A DNA stretch of 64,000 bases, from assembly GCF_904846345.1 (NCBI RefSeq), contig NZ_CAJHAJ010000001.1, forward strand, positions 558,001-622,000, read 5' to 3'. The notes beneath the pieces were generated by a model, which made no database searches, had not been told where the DNA came from, and was given only the letters and a program-made list of their open reading frames with translations. The DNA comes from Psychrobacter maritimus (GTDB lineage Bacteria > Pseudomonadota > Gammaproteobacteria > Pseudomonadales > Moraxellaceae). Made by a program: the position numbers and the translations under genes. Below, one piece after another: positions 36,253-45,361 of the stretch; within the stretch, counting starts at the first letter, position 1, and each line of letters begins with the position of its first letter.

Positions 36253-36975
36253 ATGAGTAAGCAGATTTTACTAATTGAAGATGATCCAGATTTAGCCGAG
36301 TTAATCAGTGATTATCTGACCATGAATTACTACGATGTACACCATGCAGGATTGGGTCAAGAAGGTTTAGATTTATTAGACACCAAAGAGCGTGATATTG
36401 ACCTAGTCGTACTGGATTTGATGCTTCCTGATATGGATGGGATGCAAGTTTGCCAAAAAATACGTGGCAACAAAAACAACATGACCAATAAAGTGCCGAT
36501 TATTATGCTGACGGCAAAAGGCGATACCACTGACCGCGTATTGGGTTTAGAGATGGGTGCCGATGATTATATCGCCAAACCATTTGAGCCACGTGAGCTA
36601 TTGGCGCGTATTCGTGCCGTTATTCGTCGTCATGAGCAGCCAAACCAAGCCGACAGCCAATCAGACAGCCTTACTTTCGGTCGCTTGAGCGTCTTTCCTG
36701 ACAGTCATGAAGTTACTATCGATGACCAACCGGTACGTCTAACGACGCATCAGTTTCAATTGCTGCATTATTTTGCCACCCATTCTGGTAAAGTACTAAA
36801 CCGCGAGCAATTGTGGCAAGCAATGCCAAACGATGACAGCTCAGACAATATTGATCGCGCTATCGACGTGCATATTTCGCGTTTGCGTGCGCTTATTGAA
36901 GACAATCCACGTCAGCCAAAACGTATTATTACCGTACGCGGTGTGGGTTATCAATTTGCAACCGATCAAGTATAA
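36253..36975 (+). CDS. OmpR/PhoB-family response regulator
   Basis: 240 aa from ATG 36253 (AGAGGA eight bases upstream). Receiver domain: acidic pair EDD (9-11), phospho-acceptor in VVLDLMLPDMDG, Lys in DYIAKPFEP. Winged-helix DNA-binding domain: LTTHQFQLLHYFATHSGKVLNREQLWQ, VDVHISRLR-type recognition helix, and ITVRGVGYQF. The partner kinase follows after 92 bp. Regulon unknown; the preceding HlyD-like lipoprotein gene is a natural candidate target. Confidence 0.95.
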   Translation: MSKQILLIEDDPDLAELISDYLTMNYYDVHHAGLGQEGLDLLDTKERDIDLVVLDLMLPDMDGMQVCQKIRGNKNNMTNKVPIIMLTAKGDTTDRVLGLEMGADDYIAKPFEPRELLARIRAVIRRHEQPNQADSQSDSLTFGRLSVFPDSHEVTIDDQPVRLTTHQFQLLHYFATHSGKVLNREQLWQAMPNDDSSDNIDRAIDVHISRLRALIEDNPRQPKRIITVRGVGYQFATDQV

Positions 36976-37067
36976 ATGGCGTATGTAATCAAACGACGTT
37001 AGGTTAAGCGATAGTGCCAATAAAACCGATAAAGCGGTTATGAGCGTTTGATAATAGAGATGATTTA

Positions 37068-39233
37068 ATGCAACAACTGGGTTTTCGTTCCGTATTTGCC
37101 AAGCTATTTGCCAGTGTCATGCTGGCACTTATCTTATTTGCGGTAGCGATGGTGTTATTGACGCAGTTGGTCCATGACAAAGACGCGGGCATTCGCTCAG
37201 AAATCTTAGCCACGCAAATCTTGGGTCAAATAGACCCTTTTTTGCATGAGCTAAACATCGCGGTCAGCAAGGACAATCGCTTACAGTCGCGCTTTATGCT
37301 GGCGGTGGTCAAAAAAAGTTTTGATATTTTTGATGAATCTTTGCAGGCAAAGATGGGTTTGTATGACAGCGAAGGTCAGTTGCTGATGCAAACCGACAAT
37401 AGCGATTTGCCGTTAGAATTGCCGGCGCCGCCCTCTTTATTAGCACGCGTTTTTCCCTCATTTGCTGAAACCTCCCCAACCAAGCAAGCCCAAGTCTATA
37501 GTAGTACGGGCTATACGCTATTATATGAGTCACGCTTAGCGCCTAAAAAACCTGTACTCTCAGCGGCGCTAAACTTATTTACCGGTACCTTATTGCTGCT
37601 GATTATTATGGCGGGCGTGCTTTGGTGGATTGCTCGTACCATTACTTGGCGTATTAATCAGATGAGTCAGCAGATGGCTGAACTTGGTGATGGCGACTTT
37701 AGCGTGCGTGTTAATGCACGCGGTAATGATGAGATTGCATCACTCGCCCGCGGTTTTAACCAAGCGGCACAAAAAATTGAACACCTTATTAATGCCAATA
37801 ATCTATTGTTGGCGCACGCCTCGCACGAGCTGCGCACGCCTATCACCCGTATCCGTTTACAGATTGAGATGATGGATATGCTGGCAGCGGCTCTGCCGAG
37901 CGATACCAAAGAAAAATTTGATAAACGTGCCCATGCGATCAATCGTGATCTGTCGGGACTGAATGATTTGGTTGAGAGTATCTTGCTCGTCAGCCGATTA
38001 GACGCCGGTCATGCCCTACAGCAAGTTGAACATTTAGACTTATATGACTTGGTCAATCAGGAACGCCAGCATTATCCTGAAGCGACGTTGATTGGTGAAC
38101 ACATCGTCATTGATGGTCAATCATCCATGCTTACCCATTTAATTCGTAACCTACTGACCAATGCCATGCTGCATGGCAAGCCGCCTGTTACTGTATTGCT
38201 TTATGGCGTGCAAACATTAGAGGAAGCCAATGATATCCCTGACTTCCTATTGCAAACCATACTATGCAGTAGTTTTGTCGACTATAACAGCTCCGACTTT
38301 GATTCTTATGAAGAAGTCACTCATAACGTCAATCAGCTTGAAAACCCACAAGATTCTACTGCCACTGACGACTCAATTGACGCTAGTGACAGAAAACCTA
38401 AGTCAGCAGAAGCTACAGAAGTAGCGTTATTACCCGCCCCTGCTATTTATAAAAATGGTGAAAGTGTCACGGCGCTTACTGATGCTCAGAATGAAATCAT
38501 TGAGGTTGATGGTGATAGCGATAATGATACGAGCTTAGTCACGGATAAATCACAGCCTTCAGAACTTATTGACGTACCTAGTAAGGTAAACAGTAACGTA
38601 AACACTGACATAAGTAATGCCATAAACACTGATATAAACAGTAATGATGAGTCGAAAACCATTAATGAGCCTTCGCTTAGCTCTAACTATCAACGCTTCA
38701 CGAGCGATCTAACCGATAAAATTAAAAAAGTCATTTGGCGCGCGGTTCCTGAAAATCAGGAGATATCACTTCTCAGTATTGAAGACAATGCTATCAATCA
38801 AAACGCAGAAAACACCGATAAAAACAATAGTACTGAGAAAAATGACGCTAAAGATAACTCTAAGAGCAATAATAAAGAGAACGCCAAAGATAATGGCGAG
38901 ACAGCAAATACACCACGTAAAGAAGGTTTGTTTAGTAAGCATCTAAAGAAAGCAAAAACCGAACCAACCCGCCCGCTACCAAAATATGCCGTGTTGGCAG
39001 TGATTGATGAAGGCGACGGCATCCCTGAAAACAAACGCGAAGAAGTTTTTAGTCCCTTTGTACGCTTACAGCAAAAGAATAAAGGCTCAGGACTTGGCTT
39101 ATCCTTGGTTGCCCAAATTGTCACCGCGCACCAAGGGCGTATCCTGACCGACACTATTAATGGTCATACGCGATTTTTAGTGGTGCTACCTGTGAAGCAC
39201 GACCCTCATTATCATCATGACAGCCGTGATTAA
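37068..39233 (+). CDS. Sensor histidine kinase with large insert in the ATPase domain
   Basis: 721 aa. Membrane helices at about 13-35 and 163-188, a short periplasmic sensor between, HAMP (about 190-240), phospho-accepting H253 in ASHELRTPITR, and N box RNLLTNAMLHG (360-370). The ATPase domain is then interrupted: about residues 380-638 are acidic and Asn/Asp/Ser/Lys-rich without recognisable domain, before G1 DEGDGIP (647-653), FSPF and G2 GSGLGL (673-678). A normal kinase has about 20 residues there. The frame is intact through the insert. It pairs with the response regulator just upstream; C-terminal His-rich tail HDPHYHHDSRD. Confidence 0.92.
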   Translation: MQQLGFRSVFAKLFASVMLALILFAVAMVLLTQLVHDKDAGIRSEILATQILGQIDPFLHELNIAVSKDNRLQSRFMLAVVKKSFDIFDESLQAKMGLYDSEGQLLMQTDNSDLPLELPAPPSLLARVFPSFAETSPTKQAQVYSSTGYTLLYESRLAPKKPVLSAALNLFTGTLLLLIIMAGVLWWIARTITWRINQMSQQMAELGDGDFSVRVNARGNDEIASLARGFNQAAQKIEHLINANNLLLAHASHELRTPITRIRLQIEMMDMLAAALPSDTKEKFDKRAHAINRDLSGLNDLVESILLVSRLDAGHALQQVEHLDLYDLVNQERQHYPEATLIGEHIVIDGQSSMLTHLIRNLLTNAMLHGKPPVTVLLYGVQTLEEANDIPDFLLQTILCSSFVDYNSSDFDSYEEVTHNVNQLENPQDSTATDDSIDASDRKPKSAEATEVALLPAPAIYKNGESVTALTDAQNEIIEVDGDSDNDTSLVTDKSQPSELIDVPSKVNSNVNTDISNAINTDINSNDESKTINEPSLSSNYQRFTSDLTDKIKKVIWRAVPENQEISLLSIEDNAINQNAENTDKNNSTEKNDAKDNSKSNNKENAKDNGETANTPRKEGLFSKHLKKAKTEPTRPLPKYAVLAVIDEGDGIPENKREEVFSPFVRLQQKNKGSGLGLSLVAQIVTAHQGRILTDTINGHTRFLVVLPVKHDPHYHHDSRD

Positions 39234-39609
39234 TCCTATAGCTCAGTCTTAAAAAACTAAGTCTTAAGAAACTCAGTGGCAAAAAACTTACTACTAAAAA
39301 ACCAGTGCTAAAAGCATGCTCGAACATGCCTGCTGATGTTATATTGCTTCTTTATTTCATAACCATTTATTCGAAATGACGATAAATTTACGCGCTACCT
39401 GTCTTGATTGCTTGGTTACTTAATAGCGAGCAAGCCAAGATTATCCTTTAGTCATGGATGTCCATATCCAAAACACTGCATAATATGCTATATTAGCGCC
39501 CCTTATTATGGGGTTATTGAATGTTGTTTTTAACTGTGCTCTTTACGATGTAAGAGACCCTACAACCGCTTCATGACTATTAAAATATTTATTGAATTTT
39601 GAGCCCTCC
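39234..39609 (+). other. Intergenic region before metN
   Basis: About 375 bp. Degenerate 'AAAAAACT-AGTCTTAA'-like short repeats follow the kinase gene, and small hairpins (CCCC-7-GGGG near 39499-39515; GCATG-6-CATGC near 39316) are present. No gene, T-box, S-box or other recognisable riboswitch was identified. Confidence 0.3.
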
Positions 39610-40380
39610 ATGAGTGACATGATTGTCTTAAACGATGTGACCAAAAGTTTTCTAAGCGACCGGTCTATAAAAGATAAAGACGGCAAGCCACATTGGTTTA
39701 CTGCTGTCGAGCCGACGTCCTTAACTGTGCAGCAAGGCGAGATATTTGGCTTGATGGGCTATTCGGGTGCGGGTAAATCTACTCTCTTACGCCTGATTAA
39801 TTTGCTTGAGCGTCCAGATTCCGGTCAAGTCATCGTCGATGGTACGGATTTGACCACTTTATCCGCTAGTGATTTACGTATCGCTCGCCATAATATCGGT
39901 ATGATTTTTCAGCAGTTTAACCTGATGTCCAATCGTACGGTCTTTGATAATGTCGCCTTTAACTTAACGGTGGCAGGTTATCCGAGCGCCGATATTCATA
40001 AGCGAGTGATGGACTGCTTAGAAATCGTCGACTTGATCGACCGTGCCGGGCATTATCCCGCGCAGTTATCAGGGGGACAAAAACAGCGTGTCGGTATCGC
40101 GCGCGCCATTGCGCCAAGCCCAAAAGTATTATTGGCGGATGAGCCGACCAGTGCGCTTGACCCTGCGACCACGCGCAGCTTATTGACTTGTCTACGCGAT
40201 ATTAATGAGCAGCTTGGCGTCACCATCGTCATTGTCACGCATGAAATGAGCGTGATTCGCAGGCTATGCGACCGCGCAGCGTTGTTACATCAAGGGCAAT
40301 TGCTTGAGGTTGCCGATATTCGCGACGGTCTGATTCAGGCCACCACAACGATTGGCAAAGGCTTGGTTCACGAAGACTAA
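39610..40380 (+). CDS. metN: Methionine ABC transporter ATP-binding protein MetN (short form)
   Basis: 256 aa from ATG 39610. Walker A GYSGAGKST (50-58), Q-loop FQQFNLM, signature LSGGQKQR (153-160), Walker B VLLADE (173-178) with D-loop SALD, and H-loop VTHEM. It powers D/L-methionine uptake with MetI and MetQ. Family members such as E. coli MetN are about 340 aa because of a C-terminal NIL/ACT domain that binds methionine and inhibits transport; here the protein stops soon after the ATPase core. The identification rests on the adjacent metI and metQ. Confidence 0.9.
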   Translation: MSDMIVLNDVTKSFLSDRSIKDKDGKPHWFTAVEPTSLTVQQGEIFGLMGYSGAGKSTLLRLINLLERPDSGQVIVDGTDLTTLSASDLRIARHNIGMIFQQFNLMSNRTVFDNVAFNLTVAGYPSADIHKRVMDCLEIVDLIDRAGHYPAQLSGGQKQRVGIARAIAPSPKVLLADEPTSALDPATTRSLLTCLRDINEQLGVTIVIVTHEMSVIRRLCDRAALLHQGQLLEVADIRDGLIQATTTIGKGLVHED

Positions 40381-40397
40381 GAGGTAGGAGAATAGAC

Positions 40398-41084
40398 ATG
40401 TTAACTGGTGCTGAATTATCCGCCTCGATAGACAAACTGCTCGCGCTGCGCAAAGAGATTTGGCAGGCGTTTGTAGATACCTTTATTATGCTTGGTATCT
40501 CAACGACGGTCGCCATCGTGATCGGCGGTTTGTTTGGGGTTTTCTTATTTTTATCTAGTGATCGGCAGTTTTTGCAAAACAAGACGCTATACGGTGTGCT
40601 TGGTGCGATTACCAACTTTATGCGCGCCTTCCCATTTGTGATTTTGATGATTGCCATGAGCCCTTTTACCAAAGCCATTGTTGGCACTGGTATTGGACCG
40701 ATTGCCGCCTCTTTGGTACTGGCGATTGCGGGTTCCTTTTACTTTGCGCGCTTGGTTGAACAAAACCTGCGTGAAGTGCCACGTGGTATTATCGAAGCAA
40801 CTGAATCGATGGGCGCCCGTCCTTTTACCATTATCAAAGTGCTGCTTAACGAAGCTCGTTCTGGCTTGGTATTGTCGGTCACCATTTTATGTATCAGCTT
40901 ACTATCGTTTTCGGCAGCTGCCGGTATGATTGGTGGTGGCGGTCTGGGTGATTTGGCGATTCGTTATGGCTATTATCGCTATCAAACTGAGGTGATGGTA
41001 TTTATTGTCGTCATGCTGTCGATTATGGTTATCGGGATTCAGGCCTCAGGTAATTGGATAGCCATGCGTTTGGATAAGCGCTAA
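40398..41084 (+). CDS. metI: Methionine ABC transporter permease MetI
   Basis: 228 aa with five to six membrane helices. The coupling motif region 'EATESMGARPFTIIKVLLNEARSGLVLS' (EAA loop) contacts MetN. FMRAFPFVILMIAMSPFTKAIVGTGIG and the SAAAGMIGGGGLGDLAIRYGY stretch are diagnostic of MetI. A strong GGAG ribosome-binding site lies upstream; it starts 17 bp after metN, so the two are one unit. Confidence 0.95.
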   Translation: MLTGAELSASIDKLLALRKEIWQAFVDTFIMLGISTTVAIVIGGLFGVFLFLSSDRQFLQNKTLYGVLGAITNFMRAFPFVILMIAMSPFTKAIVGTGIGPIAASLVLAIAGSFYFARLVEQNLREVPRGIIEATESMGARPFTIIKVLLNEARSGLVLSVTILCISLLSFSAAAGMIGGGGLGDLAIRYGYYRYQTEVMVFIVVMLSIMVIGIQASGNWIAMRLDKR

Positions 41085-41257
41085 ATTTCACTTATAAATT
41101 GACTATAAACAGTATTAGTCATTGGCTCTTAAAGTACGCATATTAAACGTTTGATATGAATAATGCGCAAGCTTTAATGCCGATTCATCCTAAGCAAATG
41201 CTTGACTTTGTAACTGATTCCCTTTAATTTTGATACTATCTTAACAACCGTTAACTT

Positions 41258-41290
41258 AGCAGCATTACTATTCATAATGTTGCTTTTTTA
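41258..41290 (+). terminator. Hairpin terminator between metI and metQ
   Basis: AGCAGCATTA / TAATGTTGCT (one G-U), loop CTATTCA, then TTTTTT, ending 60 bp before metQ. Either the end of the metNI transcript or a leader terminator for metQ. Confidence 0.75.
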
Positions 41291-41350
41291 ATGCGGGTTT
41301 TAAATGTTGATACTCAATCCCCTATTCCCATCCCTTATTAAGGAAGTTTC

Positions 41351-42334
41351 ATGAAATTAACAGATATCAGCCGTCAAGTAGCCACAGCATTCGCTGCGGT
41401 TGGCGTATCAGGTATTGTATTGGTCGGTTGCAACAACTCATCAGCGCCAGAAGCCAACAAAGAGCCAGTCACTGAAGGCGCAACGGAAACAACGACCACA
41501 GAAACAGCCGCGACCAGCGATATCGATCCTGAGCATAGCAAAATTGTCATCGGTACGACCGAAGGTGATTTTGCCGATATGGTACGTAACCAAGTAAAAG
41601 GCTCGTTAGAAGCACAAGGTTATAAAGTTGAGCTAGTCACATTTACCGATTATGTGCGTCCAAACATCGCCTTGGCTGATGGTGATTTAGACATCAACAT
41701 CTTCCAACATAAGCCTTATCTTGATACCTTCAAAAAAGAAAATAACCTTGATTTGGTTGAAGCCTTCCAAGTACCAACAGCCCCACTTGGCATCTATTCA
41801 GGCAAAAAGACGAAAATCAATGAGGTCTACAAAGGCATGAGCGTTTCTGCGCCTAATGACCCAAGTAACTTTGCCCGTGCGTTAGTGATGATGAATGAGC
41901 TAGGTTGGATTACGTTAAAAGACAATATCGATCCATTGACCGCCTCAAAAACCGATATAGCTGATAACAGCAAATACGACATCAAAATCGTCGAGCTAGA
42001 AGCAGCCCAGCTACCACGTGCGCGTGATGAAGTTGACTTTGCTATCATCAATGGTAACTATGCGACCGATGCCGGTATCAAGCTGACTGAAGCGCTATTC
42101 CAAGAGCCAAGCTTTGCTTATGTCAACTGGTCAGCGATCAAAACTGCTGATAAAGACAAGAAATGGGTGAAAGACGTGACCAACGCTTATAACTCAGAAG
42201 CCTTTAAAAAGTATGCGCATGATAGCTTCCCAGGTTACAAATACCCAAAAATCTGGGGTACTGATACCGCGGCTGCCCCTGCGACTGCTTCTACAACAGC
42301 TACTGCTCCTGTTACAGAAGCTGCTGCTCAGTAA
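41351..42334 (+). CDS. metQ: Methionine-binding lipoprotein MetQ (NlpA family)
   Basis: 327 aa. Lipoprotein signal with lipobox LVGC, a Thr/Glu-rich linker, then the NlpA/MetQ fold: VIGTTEGDFADMV, FTDYVRPNIALADGDLDINIFQHKPYLD, PLGIYSGK, VSAPNDPSNFARAL, DFAIINGNYATDAG. Loads methionine onto MetNI in the periplasm. An Ala/Thr-rich C-terminal tail of about 20 residues (APATASTTATAPVTEAAA) is extra. A terminator precedes it and another follows, so it can be transcribed separately and more strongly than metNI. Confidence 0.96.
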   Translation: MKLTDISRQVATAFAAVGVSGIVLVGCNNSSAPEANKEPVTEGATETTTTETAATSDIDPEHSKIVIGTTEGDFADMVRNQVKGSLEAQGYKVELVTFTDYVRPNIALADGDLDINIFQHKPYLDTFKKENNLDLVEAFQVPTAPLGIYSGKKTKINEVYKGMSVSAPNDPSNFARALVMMNELGWITLKDNIDPLTASKTDIADNSKYDIKIVELEAAQLPRARDEVDFAIINGNYATDAGIKLTEALFQEPSFAYVNWSAIKTADKDKKWVKDVTNAYNSEAFKKYAHDSFPGYKYPKIWGTDTAAAPATASTTATAPVTEAAAQ

Positions 42335-42392
42335 CTGCTTGCCTCATGATTTAAGATAGTTTATGCCAATAAAGTATCTTAAAAATTAAATA

Positions 42393-42425
42393 GAAAAAGC
42401 CCATTATTAAATAATGGGCTTTTTC
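42393..42425. terminator. Bidirectional terminator between metQ and codA-like gene
   Basis: Perfect stem AAAAGCCCATTATT / AATAATGGGCTTTT region with a very short loop and flanking A and T runs. Lies between convergent genes. Confidence 0.9.
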
Positions 42426-42479
42426 GTTAATATTTTAGCTGGTTGCTATTTATTCTTTCTCTATTTTTGGTAAATAAGA

Positions 42480-43736
42480 CTACTTGGTTTTTCTAAAAAC
42501 ATCCAATTCGATATCATAGCTTGGTGCAGACTTTTTAAATAAATATTTACCATTACGAACAGAAGCAAGCACGTCAGCGCGTTGACGGACCGCCTCAAAC
42601 GGACTATCGGCGTCCAATACCAAAAAGTTAGCTGGCTTACCAATATCCAAACCGTATTCATCTTCGATATTTAAGGTTTTTGCGCCATTTATGGTGATAA
42701 AGTCGAGACAGACGTCAAGCTGCGGCAGCGACATAGTTTGCGCCAAATGAATACCGTTATCCAAGATATTCATCATATTGCCGTTACCAGTTGGATACCA
42801 CGGATCGTTAATAGAGTCTTGACCAAAGCTGACGTTAATACCATTTTCCCAAAACTCTTTGACCCGCGTCAAACCACGGCGTTTTGGATAAGTGTCCTGA
42901 CGACCTTGCAAGTAAGCATTTTCGGTTGGTAATGCGATAAAGTTCATGCCTGACTGCTCAAATAGCCCCATCATCCGAAATGCATAAGCATCATCTGCTG
43001 AGCCAAATGAGCAAGTATGACTCGCCGTCGAGCGCGCGCCGATACCTTCAATCATAACCAAAGCATTTAATAGTTGCACGTGACGGCTCATCGGGTCATC
43101 AGTTTCGTCACAGTGGACGTCGATGAGCTTGTCATATTTAAGCGCAAGCTCCACCGTCTTACGCACAGAATCTTGACCGAATTCATACGCCCATTCAAAA
43201 TGCGGAATACCGCCAACACAGTCCGCGCCCATTTTTAACGCTTCCTCCATCAACTCGACAGCGCCTTTATAGGCGTACATGCCTTCTTGCGGGAACGCCA
43301 CAATCTGAATGGTAACGTTGTCTTTTAACTCTTCGCGCAGCTCGAGCATTGCTTTGAGCCCTGTTAAATCAGGGTCGCAAACGTCGATATGGGTACGAAT
43401 GTACTGCACGCCTTTAGAAACCTCTTCCTGAATGCCTCTTAGCATCCGCGCTTTGGCATCTTCAAAAGATTGCGTTTTTTTGACATCATGCCAGCGCGCA
43501 ATCCCTTCAAATAGCGTACCTGAAGCATTTTTCGCCTCATCACCGCCGCCGGTATAGACATAATCTAAATGCAGATGCGAGTCTACATAAGGTGGCACAA
43601 CCAACCGACCTTTCAGGTCAATCTCTTCTGTAGCAGCCGGTAAACCCTTACCTATTTGCTGAATGACACCGTCTTTGACGAGAATTTCATTAGCATCGCT
43701 ATTACGATAGATAGTGGCATTGGTAAATTTAATCAT
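42480..43736 (-). CDS. codA: CodA-like cytosine/isoguanine deaminase-family amidohydrolase
   Basis: 418 aa, closely aligned to E. coli CodA: HLHL (H54, H56), AFPQEG (Q150), DVHCDETDD (H208, E211), ASHT (H240) and the DPWYPTGNGNM region, with 'DTYPKRRGLTRVKEF'. These give the amidohydrolase-fold metal ligands, including D307. Where E. coli has GHDD (D313, D314) this protein has GQDS (Q306, D307, S308), so the residue next to the catalytic aspartate is changed. Deamination of cytosine or a related base is likely; exact substrate uncertain. RBS AGGAG. An MFS transporter lies just upstream on the same strand. Confidence 0.88.
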   Translation of the reverse strand: MIKFTNATIYRNSDANEILVKDGVIQQIGKGLPAATEEIDLKGRLVVPPYVDSHLHLDYVYTGGGDEAKNASGTLFEGIARWHDVKKTQSFEDAKARMLRGIQEEVSKGVQYIRTHIDVCDPDLTGLKAMLELREELKDNVTIQIVAFPQEGMYAYKGAVELMEEALKMGADCVGGIPHFEWAYEFGQDSVRKTVELALKYDKLIDVHCDETDDPMSRHVQLLNALVMIEGIGARSTASHTCSFGSADDAYAFRMMGLFEQSGMNFIALPTENAYLQGRQDTYPKRRGLTRVKEFWENGINVSFGQDSINDPWYPTGNGNMMNILDNGIHLAQTMSLPQLDVCLDFITINGAKTLNIEDEYGLDIGKPANFLVLDADSPFEAVRQRADVLASVRNGKYLFKKSAPSYDIELDVFRKTK

Positions 43737-43828
43737 GACAAACTCCTATTATTGCTAAAAGTTAGTTATTAAAAATGCGTTATTTAAAACTGCTTATCAA
43801 AACCTAGTTATTAATTGTTACTAGATTA

Positions 43829-45061
43829 TTAGACAACAGGCGCCGCCAAGGTTTTCTTAGAGATTACCGTAATAATAATGGCAGGTACGAAACACAAAAT
43901 AGACAGATAGACGATACCCAAGACACCTGTTTCTGGCATATGCACCAAAATCAAACCGGCAAGCCATGTGGCAATCATAATTGAAAAGTTAAATACGCTC
44001 GATTGTACCGAGGTCGCGACAGCTTTTGCTTCCGTCACCTGATGGCTAACAGCCGTTTGAAACATAGTTACCAGAGGTCCGAATGCCAGTCCCCAGAGTA
44101 AAAAAGCAAAATGTGCAAAACCATTTGTCCCTCTAAAGAAGACAAACAACAGCATGGCAACTACGCCACAAACTAACATCCCAACGATTAAACCCCGTAA
44201 ATGGGTATCAATAATCTTGGCCGATAAGATGACAGAGATGACCGAACCTATCCCAAAGATAAATAGCGCTAAGCTGATACCGCCAACGAACTTAATGGTT
44301 TCGACCAATAGCGTGATATAGGTGTAGGTGCTGTAATGGGCGACGACTGCTAAAAAAGTCAGTGCTAAAACAATCCAGACGCCAGGTATTTTGAGCACCG
44401 CTATTGGCGAGTTACTTTGGGTCAGCTTTTCACCTTGCACCGATGGCAAAAACTTCATAGCCAGCAGTGCAATCACCGCACCCAATACACCCAGTACGAT
44501 AAATGAGGTACGCCAGCCAACTTGAGTGCCAATATAGGTCATAATCGGTAGACCCAGACTGACACCAAAGGTATTGCCCGCCATAATAATAGTGATAGCC
44601 TTACCATGCAGGTTTTCTGGCACCAATGCCGTCCCATAGGCGGCAATCATCGGCCACATAATCCCTGCACAAATACCGCCAATGATACGCATGGTGACGA
44701 TAAGCGCATAAGATGAGGTAAGACCGACGACGATATTAGAAATGGCAAAGCCCGCCAATAAAACCATCAAAAGAATTTTTCGATTGACCCACAACGTCAT
44801 ACTAATAAGCGGAATAGCGAAAATCGCTGATGCCAGCGCGTATATACCGACCAAAAACCCTACCTGAGTCTGCTCAATACCTAAGCCGGCGGTCATTTGC
44901 GGCAAAATACCCGACGGCATCAGCTCTGAGAGAATACCAATAAAGGTCACGCTTGCCATCAAACCAAAAATAAACCACGAAATAGGGTTTTGATGCTGAC
45001 TGTCTGCACCATTTTTTAAATGACTGTCTTGTACAGTACTTGCCTTTGAAAAACTGGACAC
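43829..45061 (-). CDS. MFS transporter (DHA1/AraJ-like family)
   Basis: 410 aa, twelve predicted membrane helices. Features include VGFLVGIYALASAIFAIPL, the loop 2-3 basic stretch (LWVNRKILL), and RIIGGICAGIMWPMIAAYG (motif C-like region). It resembles sugar-efflux/purine-nucleoside-efflux type DHA1 carriers (AraJ, PbuE, NepI), which would fit a nucleobase-linked role beside codA, but the substrate is not determined. Start is GTG 45061 with AGGAG five bases upstream; a TGTACAG-type short hydrophilic N-terminus (about 25 residues) precedes the first helix. It is followed by codA after 92 bp. Confidence 0.85.
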   Translation of the reverse strand: MSSFSKASTVQDSHLKNGADSQHQNPISWFIFGLMASVTFIGILSELMPSGILPQMTAGLGIEQTQVGFLVGIYALASAIFAIPLISMTLWVNRKILLMVLLAGFAISNIVVGLTSSYALIVTMRIIGGICAGIMWPMIAAYGTALVPENLHGKAITIIMAGNTFGVSLGLPIMTYIGTQVGWRTSFIVLGVLGAVIALLAMKFLPSVQGEKLTQSNSPIAVLKIPGVWIVLALTFLAVVAHYSTYTYITLLVETIKFVGGISLALFIFGIGSVISVILSAKIIDTHLRGLIVGMLVCGVVAMLLFVFFRGTNGFAHFAFLLWGLAFGPLVTMFQTAVSHQVTEAKAVATSVQSSVFNFSIMIATWLAGLILVHMPETGVLGIVYLSILCFVPAIIITVISKKTLAAPVV

Positions 45062-45272
45062 ATCCTCTCCTAATTGAATGAAGTTGCTAGAAGATTGTGG
45101 AACTTGGCTTTGTTCATCGTTATTTTGTTAATTGCTACCTTGTTAACCATTACTTTATTGATAGCTGTATCAATAAAAACCTATATACCTCTCTATATAT
45201 AATTTTTTATGGATAATTAAATTTGTCATTTGTTTGGTTATACTCTAGCATTACGTCCATTTTATGGATACC

Positions 45273-45293
45273 CCTTACTATAGTAAGGTTTTT
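45273..45293. promoter_or_regulatory. 16-bp perfect palindrome with T5 tail
   Basis: CCTTACTATAGTAAGG is a perfect palindrome, then TTTTT. It could be an operator for a dimeric regulator, or a short terminator hairpin on the plus strand. Confidence 0.5.
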
Positions 45294-45361
45294 AATTTCA
45301 GTATTTTTCTATCTTAAATAGCTCCTGTAAACAAACTATTAATAACCTTAGGAGTTATAAA

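Noticed and set aside
37068..39233. Histidine kinase as a pseudogene or fusion of two genes
   Set aside because: The frame is continuous, both halves of the ATPase domain are intact, and the insert has no start/RBS or second domain.
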